Notes: generated by a model not told the origin, from the letters alone. A DNA stretch of 64,000 bases from an uncultured Piscirickettsiaceae bacterium (GCA_913061075.1 CAJXSK010000003.1:62001-126000), one strand, 5' to 3'; shown: positions 10,943 to 20,530, counted from the first letter of the stretch. A program made the numbers and translations.

Positions 10943-11362
10943 TTAGTCTTCGGTCATTTCCAGAATAATTTCAATGATATTTTCGTCATGCAACAGTTTG
11001 AAGCATCGCATTTCCAGTACGCCTTTAGTGTTTAATGAAATAATTAAATAGTAAGCATCTGGATAGGTGGCTTGTTCAATGTCACGTGCAGAGGGTATCG
11101 CAGGTGCGCTTGGGTGTGAATGGTAAATAGCAAACAACTCTTCCCCTGATTCACGCATGGTTTTCATGGCGGCTAATTGCTGCTTAGGTTCCATTAAAAA
11201 CTGTACATCTGTTTGTTCAGCAACATTTTCAACCTTGTAGTGCTGGTAGATGTTATTTTTAATGCTAATGAATCCACATACTTCTTGTTCAGCTGATACT
11301 TGTGCTTGGTGTAATAGTTGATTAACAAGTTTACGTGGTAGTTCTACTATTTTTGAATTCAT
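10943..11362 (-). CDS. JAMM/MPN-domain (M67 family) metallopeptidase
   Basis: 139 residues. The zinc-peptidase motif is complete: Glu27 in QEVCGF, His81 and His83 in HSHP, then Ser91 and Asp94, matching H-x-H-x7-S-x2-D. Bacterial stand-alone JAMM proteins of this size are related to Mycobacterium Mec+, which trims cysteine from a sulfur-carrier protein, and to proteins found beside ThiF/MoeB-like E1 enzymes. Here it is the last gene of hemA-prfA-prmC, 16 bp after prmC, in the place where several gammaproteobacteria carry moeB. No ThiS- or ThiF-like gene is visible in the window. Enzyme class is well supported; the substrate is unknown. Confidence 0.88.
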   Translation of the reverse strand: MNSKIVELPRKLVNQLLHQAQVSAEQEVCGFISIKNNIYQHYKVENVAEQTDVQFLMEPKQQLAAMKTMRESGEELFAIYHSHPSAPAIPSARDIEQATYPDAYYLIISLNTKGVLEMRCFKLLHDENIIEIILEMTED

Positions 11363-11378
11363 ATGAAAGTTTTTAATA

Positions 11379-12224
11379 TTAATTGAGTTGACACAATGTA
11401 GCTCTGGTGTGGCCTTGAATATCTTTAAGCTGTTGAATGTGGTTGTAGCCGCTCGATTCTAGCAAATTTTTGACAGTATTACCCTGTTGAAAACCATGTT
11501 CTAGCAGTAAGAAACCGCTTTTGTTAAGGTGTTTTTTTGCATCAATTGCAATGGTTTCGATATCTTGTAGGCCATTTTTTTGAGCAATCAATGCGCTTTT
11601 TGGTTCATGCTTCACATCGCCTTCATTAAGGTGATTGTCTGCGCTGTCAATATAGGGCGGATTGCTAATAATAATATCAAAATTGTTGATATTTACCGCA
11701 TTCAGCCAATCGCTTTTTATGAAATTCACATTATGGGGCTGAAGTCGAGTCGCATTTTCTTGTGCAACGAGCAAAGCGGAAGCACTGTTATCAACGGCGG
11801 TTATTTGTGCGTTTGGAAATTCTAGCCCTAAACTAATAGCAATGGCGCCACTGCCTGTTCCAAGGTCTGCAATTTGTATAGCTGCTTGACTAGGAAACAA
11901 GCTGAGTGTTGTTTCAATTAGTAGTTCTGTATCGGGCCGTGGAATTAAAACATCGGGGCTAACACGAAAGGTATGTGACCAAAATTCTCGTTCACCAATA
12001 ATATAGGCGATTGGTTTGCCGTTTTGGCGGTCTTGTACTAGGGCGTTGAATCGTTCAAGTTCTTCGGTGCTTAGTTGTTTTTCAGGCCAGGTTCGTAAAT
12101 ATGAACGGCCTTTTTTTAAAACAGTTGCCAATATCACCTCAGCATCAAGTTGTGAGCTAGGGCTGTTTGCTAGCTGATGACAGGCTAGAGCGATACATTG
12201 TTTGATATTGGGGTTGTTGTTCAT
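11379..12224 (-). CDS. prmC: Peptide chain release factor N5-glutamine methyltransferase
   Basis: 281 residues. PrmC methylates the Gln of the GGQ motif in release factors RF1 and RF2, increasing termination efficiency. The S-adenosylmethionine motif DLGTGSG is at 120-126 and the catalytic NPPY motif at 188-191. The N-terminal helical domain (1-75) that grips the release factor is present. It follows prfA by 21 bp on the same strand, so enzyme and substrate are encoded together, as in E. coli. Confidence 0.97.
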   Translation of the reverse strand: MNNNPNIKQCIALACHQLANSPSSQLDAEVILATVLKKGRSYLRTWPEKQLSTEELERFNALVQDRQNGKPIAYIIGEREFWSHTFRVSPDVLIPRPDTELLIETTLSLFPSQAAIQIADLGTGSGAIAISLGLEFPNAQITAVDNSASALLVAQENATRLQPHNVNFIKSDWLNAVNINNFDIIISNPPYIDSADNHLNEGDVKHEPKSALIAQKNGLQDIETIAIDAKKHLNKSGFLLLEHGFQQGNTVKNLLESSGYNHIQQLKDIQGHTRATLCQLN

Positions 12225-12245
12225 TAGCCTAGGGCTCAGAGATGG

Positions 12246-13334
12246 TTAGTCTGTAGAACCTAGTTGGGTTAATAAATCCGCTTGATGTTCTTGAATTAAC
12301 GGGTCTATCACCTGATCTAGATCACCTTGCATGACTTCATCAAGTTTGTATAACGTTAAATTGATTCGGTGATCGGTAACCCGCCCTTGTGGATAGTTGT
12401 AGGTGCGGATTCTTTCTGAACGATCGCCACTGCCAACTTGTGATCGGCGTGATTCGGCTTCTTCTGAGTCGAGTTTCTCTTGCTCAGCGGCCATGATGCG
12501 GGATTTTAGTAACGTCATGGCGCGGGCGCGATTTTTGTGTTGTGAGCGCTCATCTTGGCATTCAACAACTGTTCCAGTAGGAATGTGCGTTAGACGAATG
12601 GCAGAGTCAGTTTTATTAACGTGTTGCCCGCCAGCGCCGGATGCTCGAAATGTATCAACGCGTAGGTCGCCAGAATTAATTTCTATTTCGTCCTTTTCAT
12701 CTGCTTCAGGCATGATGGCGACAGTGCATGCAGAGGTATGTACGCGACCTTGAGATTCAGTGTCAGGTACACGTTGAACGCGATGAGCACCTGATTCAAA
12801 TTTTAATTGTGAATAGACGTCGTTACCAATCACACGAGCAATGACTTCCTTATAACCGCCGTGTTCACCTAAGCTTTCGCTGATAATTTCAAACCGCCAA
12901 GATTTTTTTTCAGCAAAACGTAAGTACATGCGATATAAATCACCAGAGAAAATGGCGGCTTCAGCACCACCAGTTCCTGCCCTAACTTCTAAGAATGCAT
13001 TTTTCCCATCGTTAGGATCTTTTGGTAATAATAAAATTTGCAATTCTGTTTCAAGCTTTTCTATGCCAGATTGAGCGTCTTTTAGCTCTTCTTTCGCCAT
13101 GGCTTTAATGTCAGGGTCGTTATCGCTAAGCATCGACATGGCCGCTTTTTTATTTTCTATTGTTGATTGGTAGTTATTGTAGTTTTCAATAATAGGGCTA
13201 AGGTGTGAATATTCCTGGCTAAGTGAGCGAAATTTATTCTGATCACTCTGTACACTAGGTTCAGCAAGTAGTTGCGCTATTTCTTCAAAGCGCTCAGTCA
13301 GCGTGTCTAGTTTATGTAGAATTGAGGTATTCAT
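12246..13334 (-). CDS. prfA: Peptide chain release factor 1
   Basis: 362 residues. RF1 recognises UAA and UAG. The GGQ catalytic motif is at 235-237 ([10 protein letters not shown]). The codon-recognition tripeptide of the P-x-T type is PDT at 190-192 ([10 protein letters not shown]); E. coli has PAT, and the middle residue varies naturally among RF1 proteins. The C-terminal segment [19 protein letters not shown] identifies RF1 rather than RF2. The gene begins 2 bp after hemA and precedes prmC, which methylates its Gln237. Confidence 0.98.
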   Translation of the reverse strand: MNTSILHKLDTLTERFEEIAQLLAEPSVQSDQNKFRSLSQEYSHLSPIIENYNNYQSTIENKKAAMSMLSDNDPDIKAMAKEELKDAQSGIEKLETELQILLLPKDPNDGKNAFLEVRAGTGGAEAAIFSGDLYRMYLRFAEKKSWRFEIISESLGEHGGYKEVIARVIGNDVYSQLKFESGAHRVQRVPDTESQGRVHTSACTVAIMPEADEKDEIEINSGDLRVDTFRASGAGGQHVNKTDSAIRLTHIPTGTVVECQDERSQHKNRARAMTLLKSRIMAAEQEKLDSEEAESRRSQVGSGDRSERIRTYNYPQGRVTDHRINLTLYKLDEVMQGDLDQVIDPLIQEHQADLLTQLGSTD

Positions 13335-13336
13335 GG

Positions 13337-14587
13337 TTATTTTTTGAGCTTAAAGAGTTGTTTGGCGGCTTGTAATAACTGAATATTACTGTCAGCAGAG
13401 GCTTGTTTTATTGAGCTGCTAGGCTCATGGAGAAGTTTGTTGGTCAGGTCATTAGCCAGCCTTTTTAAAACATTTTCTGGGTTTGTGCCGTTTTGTAGAG
13501 ATTGTAGAGCCTTGTTAAGGGCTGTGTCACGAGATTGTTCTGATTGATGCCTAAGTTGTTGGATAATCTCAGAGGCGCCTTGAGAACGAACCCAGGTTTG
13601 AAAGCTAGATACTTGGGTGTTGATTATATCTTCGGCTTGTTCAGCAGCTTCACGACGGTTTTGTAAGCCCTCATCGATGACGTTTTTTAAATCATCAACT
13701 GAATATAAGTACACATCACTTAATTCGCCCACTTCTTTTTCAATATCGTGGGGAACGGCTAAATCAACCATAAACATGGGTTTGTGCTTACGTTTTTTTA
13801 TGGCTGTTTCAACGCTGCCTTTGCCAAGTATAGGTAACTGACTAGCGGTAGAAGAGAAAACGATATCGGCTTCAGCTAAATGTTTTGGAATATCTTTTAT
13901 CTCAATAGCATAACCATTGCAGCGTGAGGCGATTGCGTGGGCTTTTTCTAACGTTCTGTTGGCGATAATAACTCGCCCGATATTGAGCTCTTTCAAATGC
14001 TGAGCAGTTAATTCGATGGTTTCTCCAGCGCCAATCAATAATGCTGTTTGTGCATGCAGATCCGAAAAAATTTGTTGTGCTAACTTAACGCCTGCGAAAG
14101 CTATCGATACCGGGCTGCTACCAATAGCGGTATCGGTCCTGACTTTTTTAGCCACTTGGAATGTATGCTGAAAAAGTTTACCTAAATATTTTCCTAACGT
14201 ACCTGCTTCATTTGCCTGTTGGTAGGCAGACTTCATTTGCCCAAGGATTTGAGGCTCGCCTAAAATCATTGAATCTAAGCCACAGGCAACGCGAGACATG
14301 TGCTTTATAGAGTGCATGTCGCTATGCGTGTAAAGATAGCTTTTTATATCCTGATGATTAAGGTTGTGTTGCTCTGCTAACCAAGCGATAAGGTCTTCAG
14401 GGTGTTGATGCGTAAGGTCGCAATATATTTCAGTACGGTTGCACGTTGATAAAATTGCAGCCTCTTCAACAGATGAAAGATTGGTTAATGATTGTAATGA
14501 ATTTGTAATGCGATCGGGCGCAAAAACGACTTTCTCTCGAATTTCTAATGGAGCAGTATTGTGATTGAGTCCGAGCGTGAGTAACAT
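13337..14587 (-). CDS. hemA: Glutamyl-tRNA reductase
   Basis: 416 residues. Reduces glutamyl-tRNA(Glu) to glutamate-1-semialdehyde with NADPH, the first committed step of C5 tetrapyrrole synthesis. The catalytic Cys is Cys49 in STCNRTEIY; the [17 protein letters not shown] block and the NADPH-binding fold ([14 protein letters not shown] region) follow, with the C-terminal dimerisation helix. First gene of the minus-strand hemA-prfA-prmC-JAMM set, divergent from the TPR lipoprotein gene across 105 bp. A perfect TATAAT hexamer on the minus strand (complement of 14622-14627) could be its -10 box, though I see no good matching -35. Confidence 0.97.
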   Translation of the reverse strand: MLLTLGLNHNTAPLEIREKVVFAPDRITNSLQSLTNLSSVEEAAILSTCNRTEIYCDLTHQHPEDLIAWLAEQHNLNHQDIKSYLYTHSDMHSIKHMSRVACGLDSMILGEPQILGQMKSAYQQANEAGTLGKYLGKLFQHTFQVAKKVRTDTAIGSSPVSIAFAGVKLAQQIFSDLHAQTALLIGAGETIELTAQHLKELNIGRVIIANRTLEKAHAIASRCNGYAIEIKDIPKHLAEADIVFSSTASQLPILGKGSVETAIKKRKHKPMFMVDLAVPHDIEKEVGELSDVYLYSVDDLKNVIDEGLQNRREAAEQAEDIINTQVSSFQTWVRSQGASEIIQQLRHQSEQSRDTALNKALQSLQNGTNPENVLKRLANDLTNKLLHEPSSSIKQASADSNIQLLQAAKQLFKLKK

Positions 14588-14692
14588 GCGATATGCGATA
14601 AAGTCGCGTTCAAATAAGCATATTATAAGCGCTATTGATGCATGGTATGCTTAAAAATTGTTAAGCTAATGTTTTTATGACTGGAAGGTTTT

Positions 14693-16432
14693 ATGCGAGT
14701 TAAGTTTTTTTATGTAATGTTGCTGTCCCAATTGTTAGTGGCTTGTGCTGTGGCGCCTGAAAATAAAGTGACAACAGTCAATAGTGTGGGAGCCAGTGAT
14801 ACTGTTCAACAAGCGACAGTTGTTGAGACTAAAGACGTAGAAAAAGTTAAAACACCACTCAGCGCAGAGTTGTTGTTTAATATTTTGGCTGGTGAATTAG
14901 CCGGTAAAAAAGGTCATATACCGGCGGCGAGTGCTTTTTATACAAGGGCAGCGACGATATCAAGCGACCCGGATTTAGCGCTTCGTGCCGTACAAGTTGC
15001 TATATTCAACAAAGATATTGCCGCTGCAAAGTCGATGGTGAATCTTTTATTGGAAAAAGGGCAGGTAAATGCTCAGGTTCATCAATTGGCGCTAACTGTT
15101 TACTTGGCGGCAGGCGATGTTAATAAAAGCATAGTGCAAGCAAATGCACTAGTTGCTGCTAGTGAGATTCCGCCTCGAAACACGTTGTTGGCGCTGGGTG
15201 ATATGATTTCAAGATCGGGCAATAAGCAGGTGGCGTATGGTGTCATAGATGGTTTGATTGCTTCGTATGCCGCCGAATCTGCGGTTTACTTATCTCGTTC
15301 TCAAATAGACCTCAAGTTTAATGAAGCAGCCCAGGCTGAGCAGGATGCAAAAAAAGCACTTGAGCTTGCTCCAGATTGGTCGGCACCCTATCTACAGCTT
15401 GCGCGAGTGTATGAAAAGGTGGGTAATATCGAGTCTGGTTTGGGTGTCTTAAAGGGCGCGAATGAGCGCTTTTCGGATCACAGAGTTAGCATGAAGTACG
15501 GCCAGTTGCTTGCACATAACAAGCAATATAAAGAGGCAGAGCAACAGTTTATGTCGATTTTAGATGCAGATAAAAACCATAATGAAGCACGGTTTTCGTT
15601 AGCGCTTGTGTTACTTAAACAAGAAAAAGTGGCTGCTGCAAAAGCGCAGTTCTTAACGTTGCGAGAACTGGGCGGTTTTTCCTCTGAGTCGGCTTTTTAT
15701 TTAGGGCGTATTGACTATAGAGGTGGCAAGCTGGAATCTGCTATAACTTGGTTTAAAGAGGTGGGGCAAGGTCGTATCTATATAGATGCCCAAGCAAACG
15801 TCGCCATGATAAAGTCCAAGTTAGGTGATTTGTCAGGTGCTAGAGCTGTGGCTGCTAATTTACGGCGACAGTTTCCTAAGAAGGCTACACAGTTTTATGT
15901 TCTTGAAGGTGAGCTTTTGGCGAACGAAAATCAATATTCTGAGCTATTTGAATTGATGACAGAAGCCGTTGGTAAAGCGCCAGATGACTTAACGCTTCGT
16001 TATACGCGCTCGATTGCGGCGGCTAAGTTAGATAAAATCGATGTCGTTGAAAGTGATCTCCATATAGTGTTAGAAAAAGAACCTGATAATGTCAATGCCC
16101 TGAATGCGCTGGGTTACACCCTGGCCAGTAAAACGTTTAGGTTCGATGAGGCGCGAGGCTATTTAAAAAAAGCGCTAGCGTTTAGGCCGAATGATTCTGC
16201 CATACTGGATAGTATGGGCTGGTTAAACTATCGATCTGGCCGTTATGAAGAAGCATTGGTTTTGCTAAAAAAAGCCTACTCAAAACAGCCTGAGGCTGAA
16301 ATTGCGACACATTTGGGTGAAACATTATGGGTATTAGGTAGGCAGCAAGAGGCTAAACAGATATGGCAAGAAGCGGCAGAGAAGTTTCCTGAAGACAATA
16401 CGCTTATCGAGGCGCTTAAACGAATCCAATGA
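14693..16432 (+). CDS. Multi-TPR outer-membrane lipoprotein
   Basis: 579 residues. Signal peptide with lipobox LLVAC (Cys18). From about residue 55 to the end the protein is built of tetratricopeptide-type helix pairs; the clearest are near 190-260 (EAAQAEQDAKKALELAPDW), 270-330 and 460-560 (NVNALNALGYTLAS and ILDSMGWLNYRSGRYEEAL). It corresponds by position and length to the TPR lipoprotein that lies between hemA and lolB in Pseudomonas (PA4667 type). The gene overlaps lolB by 4 bp (ATGA), so the two are translated together, which suggests but does not prove a role in outer-membrane lipoprotein handling. Shine-Dalgarno GGAAGG just upstream. Molecular role unknown. Confidence 0.9.
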   Translation: MRVKFFYVMLLSQLLVACAVAPENKVTTVNSVGASDTVQQATVVETKDVEKVKTPLSAELLFNILAGELAGKKGHIPAASAFYTRAATISSDPDLALRAVQVAIFNKDIAAAKSMVNLLLEKGQVNAQVHQLALTVYLAAGDVNKSIVQANALVAASEIPPRNTLLALGDMISRSGNKQVAYGVIDGLIASYAAESAVYLSRSQIDLKFNEAAQAEQDAKKALELAPDWSAPYLQLARVYEKVGNIESGLGVLKGANERFSDHRVSMKYGQLLAHNKQYKEAEQQFMSILDADKNHNEARFSLALVLLKQEKVAAAKAQFLTLRELGGFSSESAFYLGRIDYRGGKLESAITWFKEVGQGRIYIDAQANVAMIKSKLGDLSGARAVAANLRRQFPKKATQFYVLEGELLANENQYSELFELMTEAVGKAPDDLTLRYTRSIAAAKLDKIDVVESDLHIVLEKEPDNVNALNALGYTLASKTFRFDEARGYLKKALAFRPNDSAILDSMGWLNYRSGRYEEALVLLKKAYSKQPEAEIATHLGETLWVLGRQQEAKQIWQEAAEKFPEDNTLIEALKRIQ

Positions 16433-17013
16433 AGGTTTTAGTTGTTTCCTTTTTGCTGCTGCAGCTGTCGGCATGTGCGAGCTTGGTTAACAAACAATCG
16501 TCGTCAAGTAGTGATTTTTCTCAAGTAAATAACAACATTAATGTATCAGCACAAAGAAACTGGGGTGTTGTCGGGCGGGTGTCTATAAAGCAAGAAAATA
16601 ATGCTTGGTTGGCTAACATTGATTGGCAACATGACGAGGTTGTTGATGAGTTAGTGATTAGCGCTTCACTGTCTGGTGTTTTGGCGAATATTCGTTATCA
16701 AGAAAAGCAAATAATTGTTGAGACGCAGGACGGAGTTCAGGTATTAAAAAACAATGATGAACTGCAGCGTGTTGTTGGTTTTAATCCGCCCATTAATTAC
16801 TTAAAATACTGGGCTAGAGGCCTAGTTGTTCCTAATGTCGAGTTATTAAACGACACGGGGCTCGTTAAGGAAAGACGCGAGTTTGAGCAGGCAGGCTGGC
16901 GTGTTCAATTGAGCAAGTATCGGGAGGTAAGTGATATATGGTTACCACATAGCGTATCTGTTAAAAATAAACGTTTAAATATCAAATTGGCTATAGAGCA
17001 ATGGTTGAAATAA
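16429..17013 (+). CDS. lolB: Outer-membrane lipoprotein receptor LolB
   Basis: 194 residues, lipoprotein signal with LSAC (Cys16). LolB is itself an outer-membrane lipoprotein that accepts lipoproteins from periplasmic LolA and inserts them. The family pattern is visible: NWGVVGRVSIKQENNAWLANIDW early on, the VEL-type ridge in the middle and PLSGLxYWxRG-like NYLKYWARGL in the second half. The start ATG overlaps the upstream TPR gene stop (ATGA), and the end overlaps ispE, giving a tightly packed TPR-lolB-ispE unit as in Pseudomonas. Confidence 0.93.
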   Translation: MKVLVVSFLLLQLSACASLVNKQSSSSSDFSQVNNNINVSAQRNWGVVGRVSIKQENNAWLANIDWQHDEVVDELVISASLSGVLANIRYQEKQIIVETQDGVQVLKNNDELQRVVGFNPPINYLKYWARGLVVPNVELLNDTGLVKERREFEQAGWRVQLSKYREVSDIWLPHSVSVKNKRLNIKLAIEQWLK

Positions 17014-17885
17014 TGAATGGTGATAACAATTGGTCTGATGTTTGGTGGCCTGCACCGGCAAAATTAAATTTATTTTTGCGAGTGATTGGCCAGCGTCCAG
17101 ATGGTTATCATGAGCTACAAACAGTGTTTCAGCTGTTAGCAATTAGTGATTGGCTAAGCTTCAATAGTCGCGACGATGGGGAAATTAAACTTCATGGGAA
17201 TATGGACAGAGTTGAAACGAGCGAAAACCTGATTATAAAGGCGGCAAAAATGCTTAAGGTGCATGCTTCTGTAGATCTCGGCGTGAATATAACAATCAAA
17301 AAAATATTGCCAATGGGGGCAGGTCTGGGCGGGGGTAGTTCCAATGCCGCGACGACATTGGTGGTTTTAAATGAGTTGTGGCAGTTAGGTTACTCACTAC
17401 AGGAATTGGCCAAGTTGGGTTTGAATTTAGGTGCGGACGTACCGGTTTTTGTGCTGGGTAAGTCGGCTTGGGCGGAAGGCGTTGGTGAAAAAATAGTGCC
17501 GGTGGCGCTTGATGAGCATTGGTATCTTGTCGTAAATTCTGGCGTGCATGTTTCGACAAAAGAAATTTTTTCACATAACCGTTTGACACGTGATTGTTCA
17601 CCCATCACAATACGCGACTTTCACGAAGGGCAACTTGAAAATGTTTGTTTGCCAATACTGAGAAAATTAAGTAAAGATGTTGATAAAATGTACCAATATT
17701 TTTCAACATTTACTGATGTACGTTTGACAGGGACTGGCTCTAGCTTGTTTGCGACATGCGAAACAAGGGCGGAAGCACTGGAGTTGTCAAACAAGTTACC
17801 AGATGGCTGGACTAAATGGCTTGTAAAAGGTGTGAATGAATCGCCTTTGCACAAAGCATTAAATAGGTTCGTTAATCAGGTATAA
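17001..17885 (+). CDS. ispE: 4-diphosphocytidyl-2-C-methyl-D-erythritol kinase
   Basis: 294 residues if ATG 17001 is used; ATG 17013, which shares a base with the lolB stop (TAATG), gives 290 and is equally possible. IspE phosphorylates CDP-ME in the MEP isoprenoid pathway. GHMP-kinase motifs are present: WPAPAKLNLFLRV near the N-terminus, the Gly-rich ATP loop PMGAGLGGGSSNAA (about 98-112) and the C-terminal LTGTGSSLFA. It is followed within 20 bp by tRNA-Gln and then prs, the conserved Pseudomonas order. Its last codons contain a TATAAT that may serve the tRNA gene. Confidence 0.96.
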   Translation: MVEIMNGDNNWSDVWWPAPAKLNLFLRVIGQRPDGYHELQTVFQLLAISDWLSFNSRDDGEIKLHGNMDRVETSENLIIKAAKMLKVHASVDLGVNITIKKILPMGAGLGGGSSNAATTLVVLNELWQLGYSLQELAKLGLNLGADVPVFVLGKSAWAEGVGEKIVPVALDEHWYLVVNSGVHVSTKEIFSHNRLTRDCSPITIRDFHEGQLENVCLPILRKLSKDVDKMYQYFSTFTDVRLTGTGSSLFATCETRAEALELSNKLPDGWTKWLVKGVNESPLHKALNRFVNQV

Positions 17886-17900
17886 TCTGCAAGAAAATGA

Positions 17901-17975
17901 TGGGGCGTGGCCAAGCGGTTAAGGCACGGGGTTTTGATCTCCGCATCCCAGGTTCGAGTCCTGGCGCCCCAGCCA
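17901..17975 (+). tRNA. tRNA-Gln (anticodon TTG)
   Basis: 75 nt including an encoded CCA. The acceptor stem TGGGGCG (17901-17907) pairs with CGCCCCA (17965-17971). The anticodon loop TTTTGAT places TTG at 34-36, and the T arm GGTTCGAGTCC is canonical. It sits alone between ispE and prs, as in Pseudomonas. A perfect TATAAT at 17881-17886, overlapping the ispE stop codon, is at a suitable distance for its -10 box; no clear -35 precedes it. Confidence 0.97.
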
Positions 17976-18012
17976 TTTTCTTAAATTATCAAATCTTTTC
18001 TAGGAGTTAGCC

Positions 18013-18966
18013 GTGCTAGATAACCGGATCGTGGTCTTTACCGGCAATGCCAATAAAGAACTAGCCGATAAAATTGTACGCCACCTCAATATTTCGATGG
18101 GCCGTATTAGCGTTGAAATGTTCAGCGATGGTGAAATCATGGTTGAGATTGGTGAAAATGTCCGTGGCAAGGATGTGTTTATCATTCAGCCGACTTGCGC
18201 GCCTACGAACAACCACGTGATGGAATTGTTGGTTATTATAGATGCTCTAAAAAGAGCTTGCGCTCATAGAATCACGGCAGTTATCCCTTACTATGGGTAT
18301 GCGCGGCAAGATCGCCGTCCGCGTTCTGCTAGGGTACCTATTACGTCAAAATTAGTGGCTAAAATGATCGATACGGCTGGTGCCGATCATGTCTTAACGG
18401 TTGATTTACACGCCGATCAGATCCAAGGGTTTTTTGATATACCTGTCGATAATGTCTATGCTTCGCCATTATTGTTAAGCGATATATGGCAGCGTAAGAC
18501 GGATAAGCTGATGATTGTGTCGCCGGATGTGGGTGGTGTGGTCAGAGCGCGTGCGCTAGCGAAGCGATTGGACGACGCGGACTTAGCTATTATTGATAAG
18601 CGTCGACCAAAGCCAAATGAGGCGCAGGTGATGAATATTATCGGAGACGTAGCGGGCCGTGATTGTGTGATAGTCGATGATTTGGTCGATACGGCTGGAA
18701 CGCTATGTCTAGCGGCGAAGGCGTTAAAGGATAATGGTGCGATTAGTGTAAAAGCCTATTGTACTCACCCTGTTTTGTCTGGAAAAGCTATTGAAAACAT
18801 CAATGGCTCTGTATTGGACGAACTGGTCGTGACCGACACGATCCCGCTTCAAGAAAATGCAAAGAGCTGTGAAAAAATTCGCCAACTTGGCGTGGCTGAA
18901 ATGTTGGCCGAAACAATTAGGCGGATGGTGAGTGGAGATTCTGTAAGTTCGCTGTACGTAGACTAA
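18013..18966 (+). CDS. prs: Ribose-phosphate pyrophosphokinase (PRPP synthetase)
   Basis: 317 residues, starting at GTG 18013 with Shine-Dalgarno AGGAG (18002-18006). Makes PRPP from ribose-5-phosphate and ATP for nucleotide, histidine and tryptophan synthesis. Visible motifs: [17 protein letters not shown], the divalent-metal/ATP motif [12 protein letters not shown], the flexible loop [10 protein letters not shown] and the PRPP-binding loop [13 protein letters not shown], where E. coli has DDMIDTGGTL. Length is normal. It lies 37 bp after tRNA-Gln and 54 bp before rplY. Confidence 0.98.
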   Translation: MLDNRIVVFTGNANKELADKIVRHLNISMGRISVEMFSDGEIMVEIGENVRGKDVFIIQPTCAPTNNHVMELLVIIDALKRACAHRITAVIPYYGYARQDRRPRSARVPITSKLVAKMIDTAGADHVLTVDLHADQIQGFFDIPVDNVYASPLLLSDIWQRKTDKLMIVSPDVGGVVRARALAKRLDDADLAIIDKRRPKPNEAQVMNIIGDVAGRDCVIVDDLVDTAGTLCLAAKALKDNGAISVKAYCTHPVLSGKAIENINGSVLDELVVTDTIPLQENAKSCEKIRQLGVAEMLAETIRRMVSGDSVSSLYVD

Positions 18967-19020
18967 AAACTGTGGCAAAATGCGCGGTTTCGTTATTTAT
19001 AATTTATTTGGAGAAGCAAG

Positions 19021-19683
19021 ATGAGTACCGATTTTGAATTGGCCGCATCAGTTCGTGAGGATTTAGGTAAGGGCGCAACGCGTCGATTACGTAAAGAAAA
19101 TAAAGTCCCTGCAGTAGTTTATGGTGCTGGATTAGATCCTGTTTCAATTACATTGGGGCATGATGAGTTTTTCCATAGTACGGAAAATGAAGCATTTTTC
19201 TCTCACATTGTGACTATTAACGTAGGTAAAAAGAAGGAAAAAGTTATTATTAAGGCATTGCAGCGTCACCCTAGTAAAAATAGGTTAATGCATGCAGACT
19301 TTATTCGTGTGAGCATGAAAGAGAAGCTTAAAGTAAATGTACCGCTGCATTTTATGGGTGAAGACGTTGCGCCTGGTGCTAAAGAGGGTGGTGTAGTAAC
19401 TCATGAGATGGTGGATGTTGAGATTCTTTGCTTACCTGGAGATTTGCCAGAATACATTGAAGTAGATATTTCAGAGCTGGAAATTGGGTCGAGTTTACAC
19501 TTGTCAGATATCAAGTTGCCGAAAGGTTTGGAGATAGTAGCGCTTGGTCAAGGCGAGGCTCATGATGGTCAAGTTGTTTCAATTCAGGCTAACCGTGCTG
19601 CGTTGGTTGATGAAGAAGAGGAAACCGCTGCCGCTGCTGAATCTTCGGATGGAGAAGAGTCTGAAGAAGGTGATTCAGAATAG
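19021..19683 (+). CDS. rplY: 50S ribosomal protein L25 (general stress protein Ctc form)
   Basis: 220 residues, the long two-domain TL5/CTC form: an N-terminal L25 barrel binding 5S rRNA (about 1-95) and a C-terminal beta domain (about 96-185), ending in a very acidic tail (DEEEETAAAAESSDGEESEEG). E. coli L25 consists of the first domain only, whereas Pseudomonas-type species carry the long form. Conserved start: REDLGKGATRRLRKENKVPAVVYG. Shine-Dalgarno GGAG at 19010. A TATAAT at 18998-19003 lies only 18 bp before the start, too close for comfort as its promoter. Followed 3 bp later by pth. Confidence 0.96.
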   Translation: MSTDFELAASVREDLGKGATRRLRKENKVPAVVYGAGLDPVSITLGHDEFFHSTENEAFFSHIVTINVGKKKEKVIIKALQRHPSKNRLMHADFIRVSMKEKLKVNVPLHFMGEDVAPGAKEGGVVTHEMVDVEILCLPGDLPEYIEVDISELEIGSSLHLSDIKLPKGLEIVALGQGEAHDGQVVSIQANRAALVDEEEETAAAAESSDGEESEEGDSE

Positions 19684-19686
19684 TAA

Positions 19687-20256
19687 ATGGTCATGCTCAT
19701 CGTAGGCCTGGGTAATCCAGGCGACCAATATATAAAAACCCGGCATAATGCTGGGTTTTTGTTTATTGATGAGCTGGTGTCTGGAAGCAACATATCAATG
19801 TCGTATGCTTCAAAATTCAAAGCTGATGTGGCCCGATTCAAGTTGAATGGCGTTGATATCCACGTACTAAAGCCGCAAACATTTATGAATAAAAGTGGTA
19901 GTTCGGTGGGTGCTTATGCAAAATATTACGACATTCCAGTTGAGCAGATTTTGATTGCTCATGACGAATTGGATCTTCCTTCAGGTGATGTGAAGCTAAA
20001 AAGAGCAGGTGGCCATGGCGGTCATAATGGCTTAAGAGATATTATTAATCATTTGGCATCAAAAGATTTTTATAGAGTAAGACTCGGCATAGGCCACCCT
20101 GGTGATAAGTCGCAAGTATCAGATTATGTTTTAAGCCGAGCAAGTCGTCATGAAGAGAAAAATTTACTAGAAGCTGTGTCAAAAAGTTTGGGTGTTATGA
20201 GCGATGTGGTGCAAGGTGAATATCAAAAAGCCATGCAGGCGTTGCATGCTTCATGA
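19687..20256 (+). CDS. pth: Peptidyl-tRNA hydrolase
   Basis: 189 residues from ATG 19687; ATG 19693 two codons later (MLIVGLGNPG) is also plausible. Recycles tRNA from peptidyl-tRNAs released by stalled ribosomes. Family signatures: VGLGNPGDQYIKTRHNAGF with the catalytic His, HVLKPQTFMNKSG, and the GGHGGHNGLRDI stretch. Three bases separate it from rplY, the usual partner upstream. In many gammaproteobacteria ychF follows; here the tRNA-tuf cluster follows instead. Confidence 0.97.
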   Translation: MVMLIVGLGNPGDQYIKTRHNAGFLFIDELVSGSNISMSYASKFKADVARFKLNGVDIHVLKPQTFMNKSGSSVGAYAKYYDIPVEQILIAHDELDLPSGDVKLKRAGGHGGHNGLRDIINHLASKDFYRVRLGIGHPGDKSQVSDYVLSRASRHEEKNLLEAVSKSLGVMSDVVQGEYQKAMQALHAS

Positions 20257-20285
20257 AATTGGCTAGTAGATTAATGATTTTCGTG

Positions 20286-20314
20286 TTGACAGTGATTTTT
20301 AAATACAAGACAAT
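20286..20314 (+). promoter_or_regulatory. Sigma-70 promoter for the tRNA-tuf-ribosomal protein cluster
   Basis: Perfect -35 TTGACA at 20286-20291, a 17-bp spacer, and -10 GACAAT (4 of 6) at 20309-20314. It lies 15 bp before the first tRNA gene. No terminator or other strong promoter is seen before rpsJ, so this is the likely main promoter for tRNA-Tyr/Gly/Thr, tuf and the S10 genes. Confidence 0.7.
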
Positions 20315-20328
20315 GGTCGGCTAATTTA

Positions 20329-20413
20329 GGAGGGGTTCCCGAGCGGCCAAAGGGATCAGACTGTAAATCTGACGGCTCAGCCTTCGGAGGTTCGAATCCT
20401 CCCCCCTCCACCA
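20329..20413 (+). tRNA. tRNA-Tyr (anticodon GTA)
   Basis: 85 nt with encoded CCA and the long variable arm typical of bacterial tRNA-Tyr (GACGGCTCAGCCTTC region). The acceptor GGAGGGG (20329-20335) pairs with CCCCTCC (20403-20409). Anticodon loop ACTGTAAATC gives GTA. First of three tRNAs in the same order as tyrU-glyT-thrT upstream of tufB in E. coli; the thrU found there is absent. Confidence 0.97.
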
Positions 20414-20456
20414 TTTGTATTGTTGGATGAATTTGGGCTAGTACGGTATAGAGCGC

Positions 20457-20530
20457 GCGGGTGTAGTTCAATGGTAGAACGTCAGCCTTCCAAGCTGAAC
20501 ACGCGGGTTCGATTCCCGCCACCCGCTCCA
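20457..20530 (+). tRNA. tRNA-Gly (anticodon TCC)
   Basis: 74 nt with encoded CCA. Acceptor GCGGGTG (20457-20463) pairs with CACCCGC (20520-20526). Anticodon loop CTTCCAA gives TCC, which reads GGA and GGG. Middle tRNA of the Tyr-Gly-Thr-tuf cluster. Confidence 0.97.

Noticed and set aside
18998-19003. TATAAT just upstream of rplY as its promoter
   Set aside because: The hexamer is perfect, but it is 18 bp from the start codon and has no -35 at the right distance.
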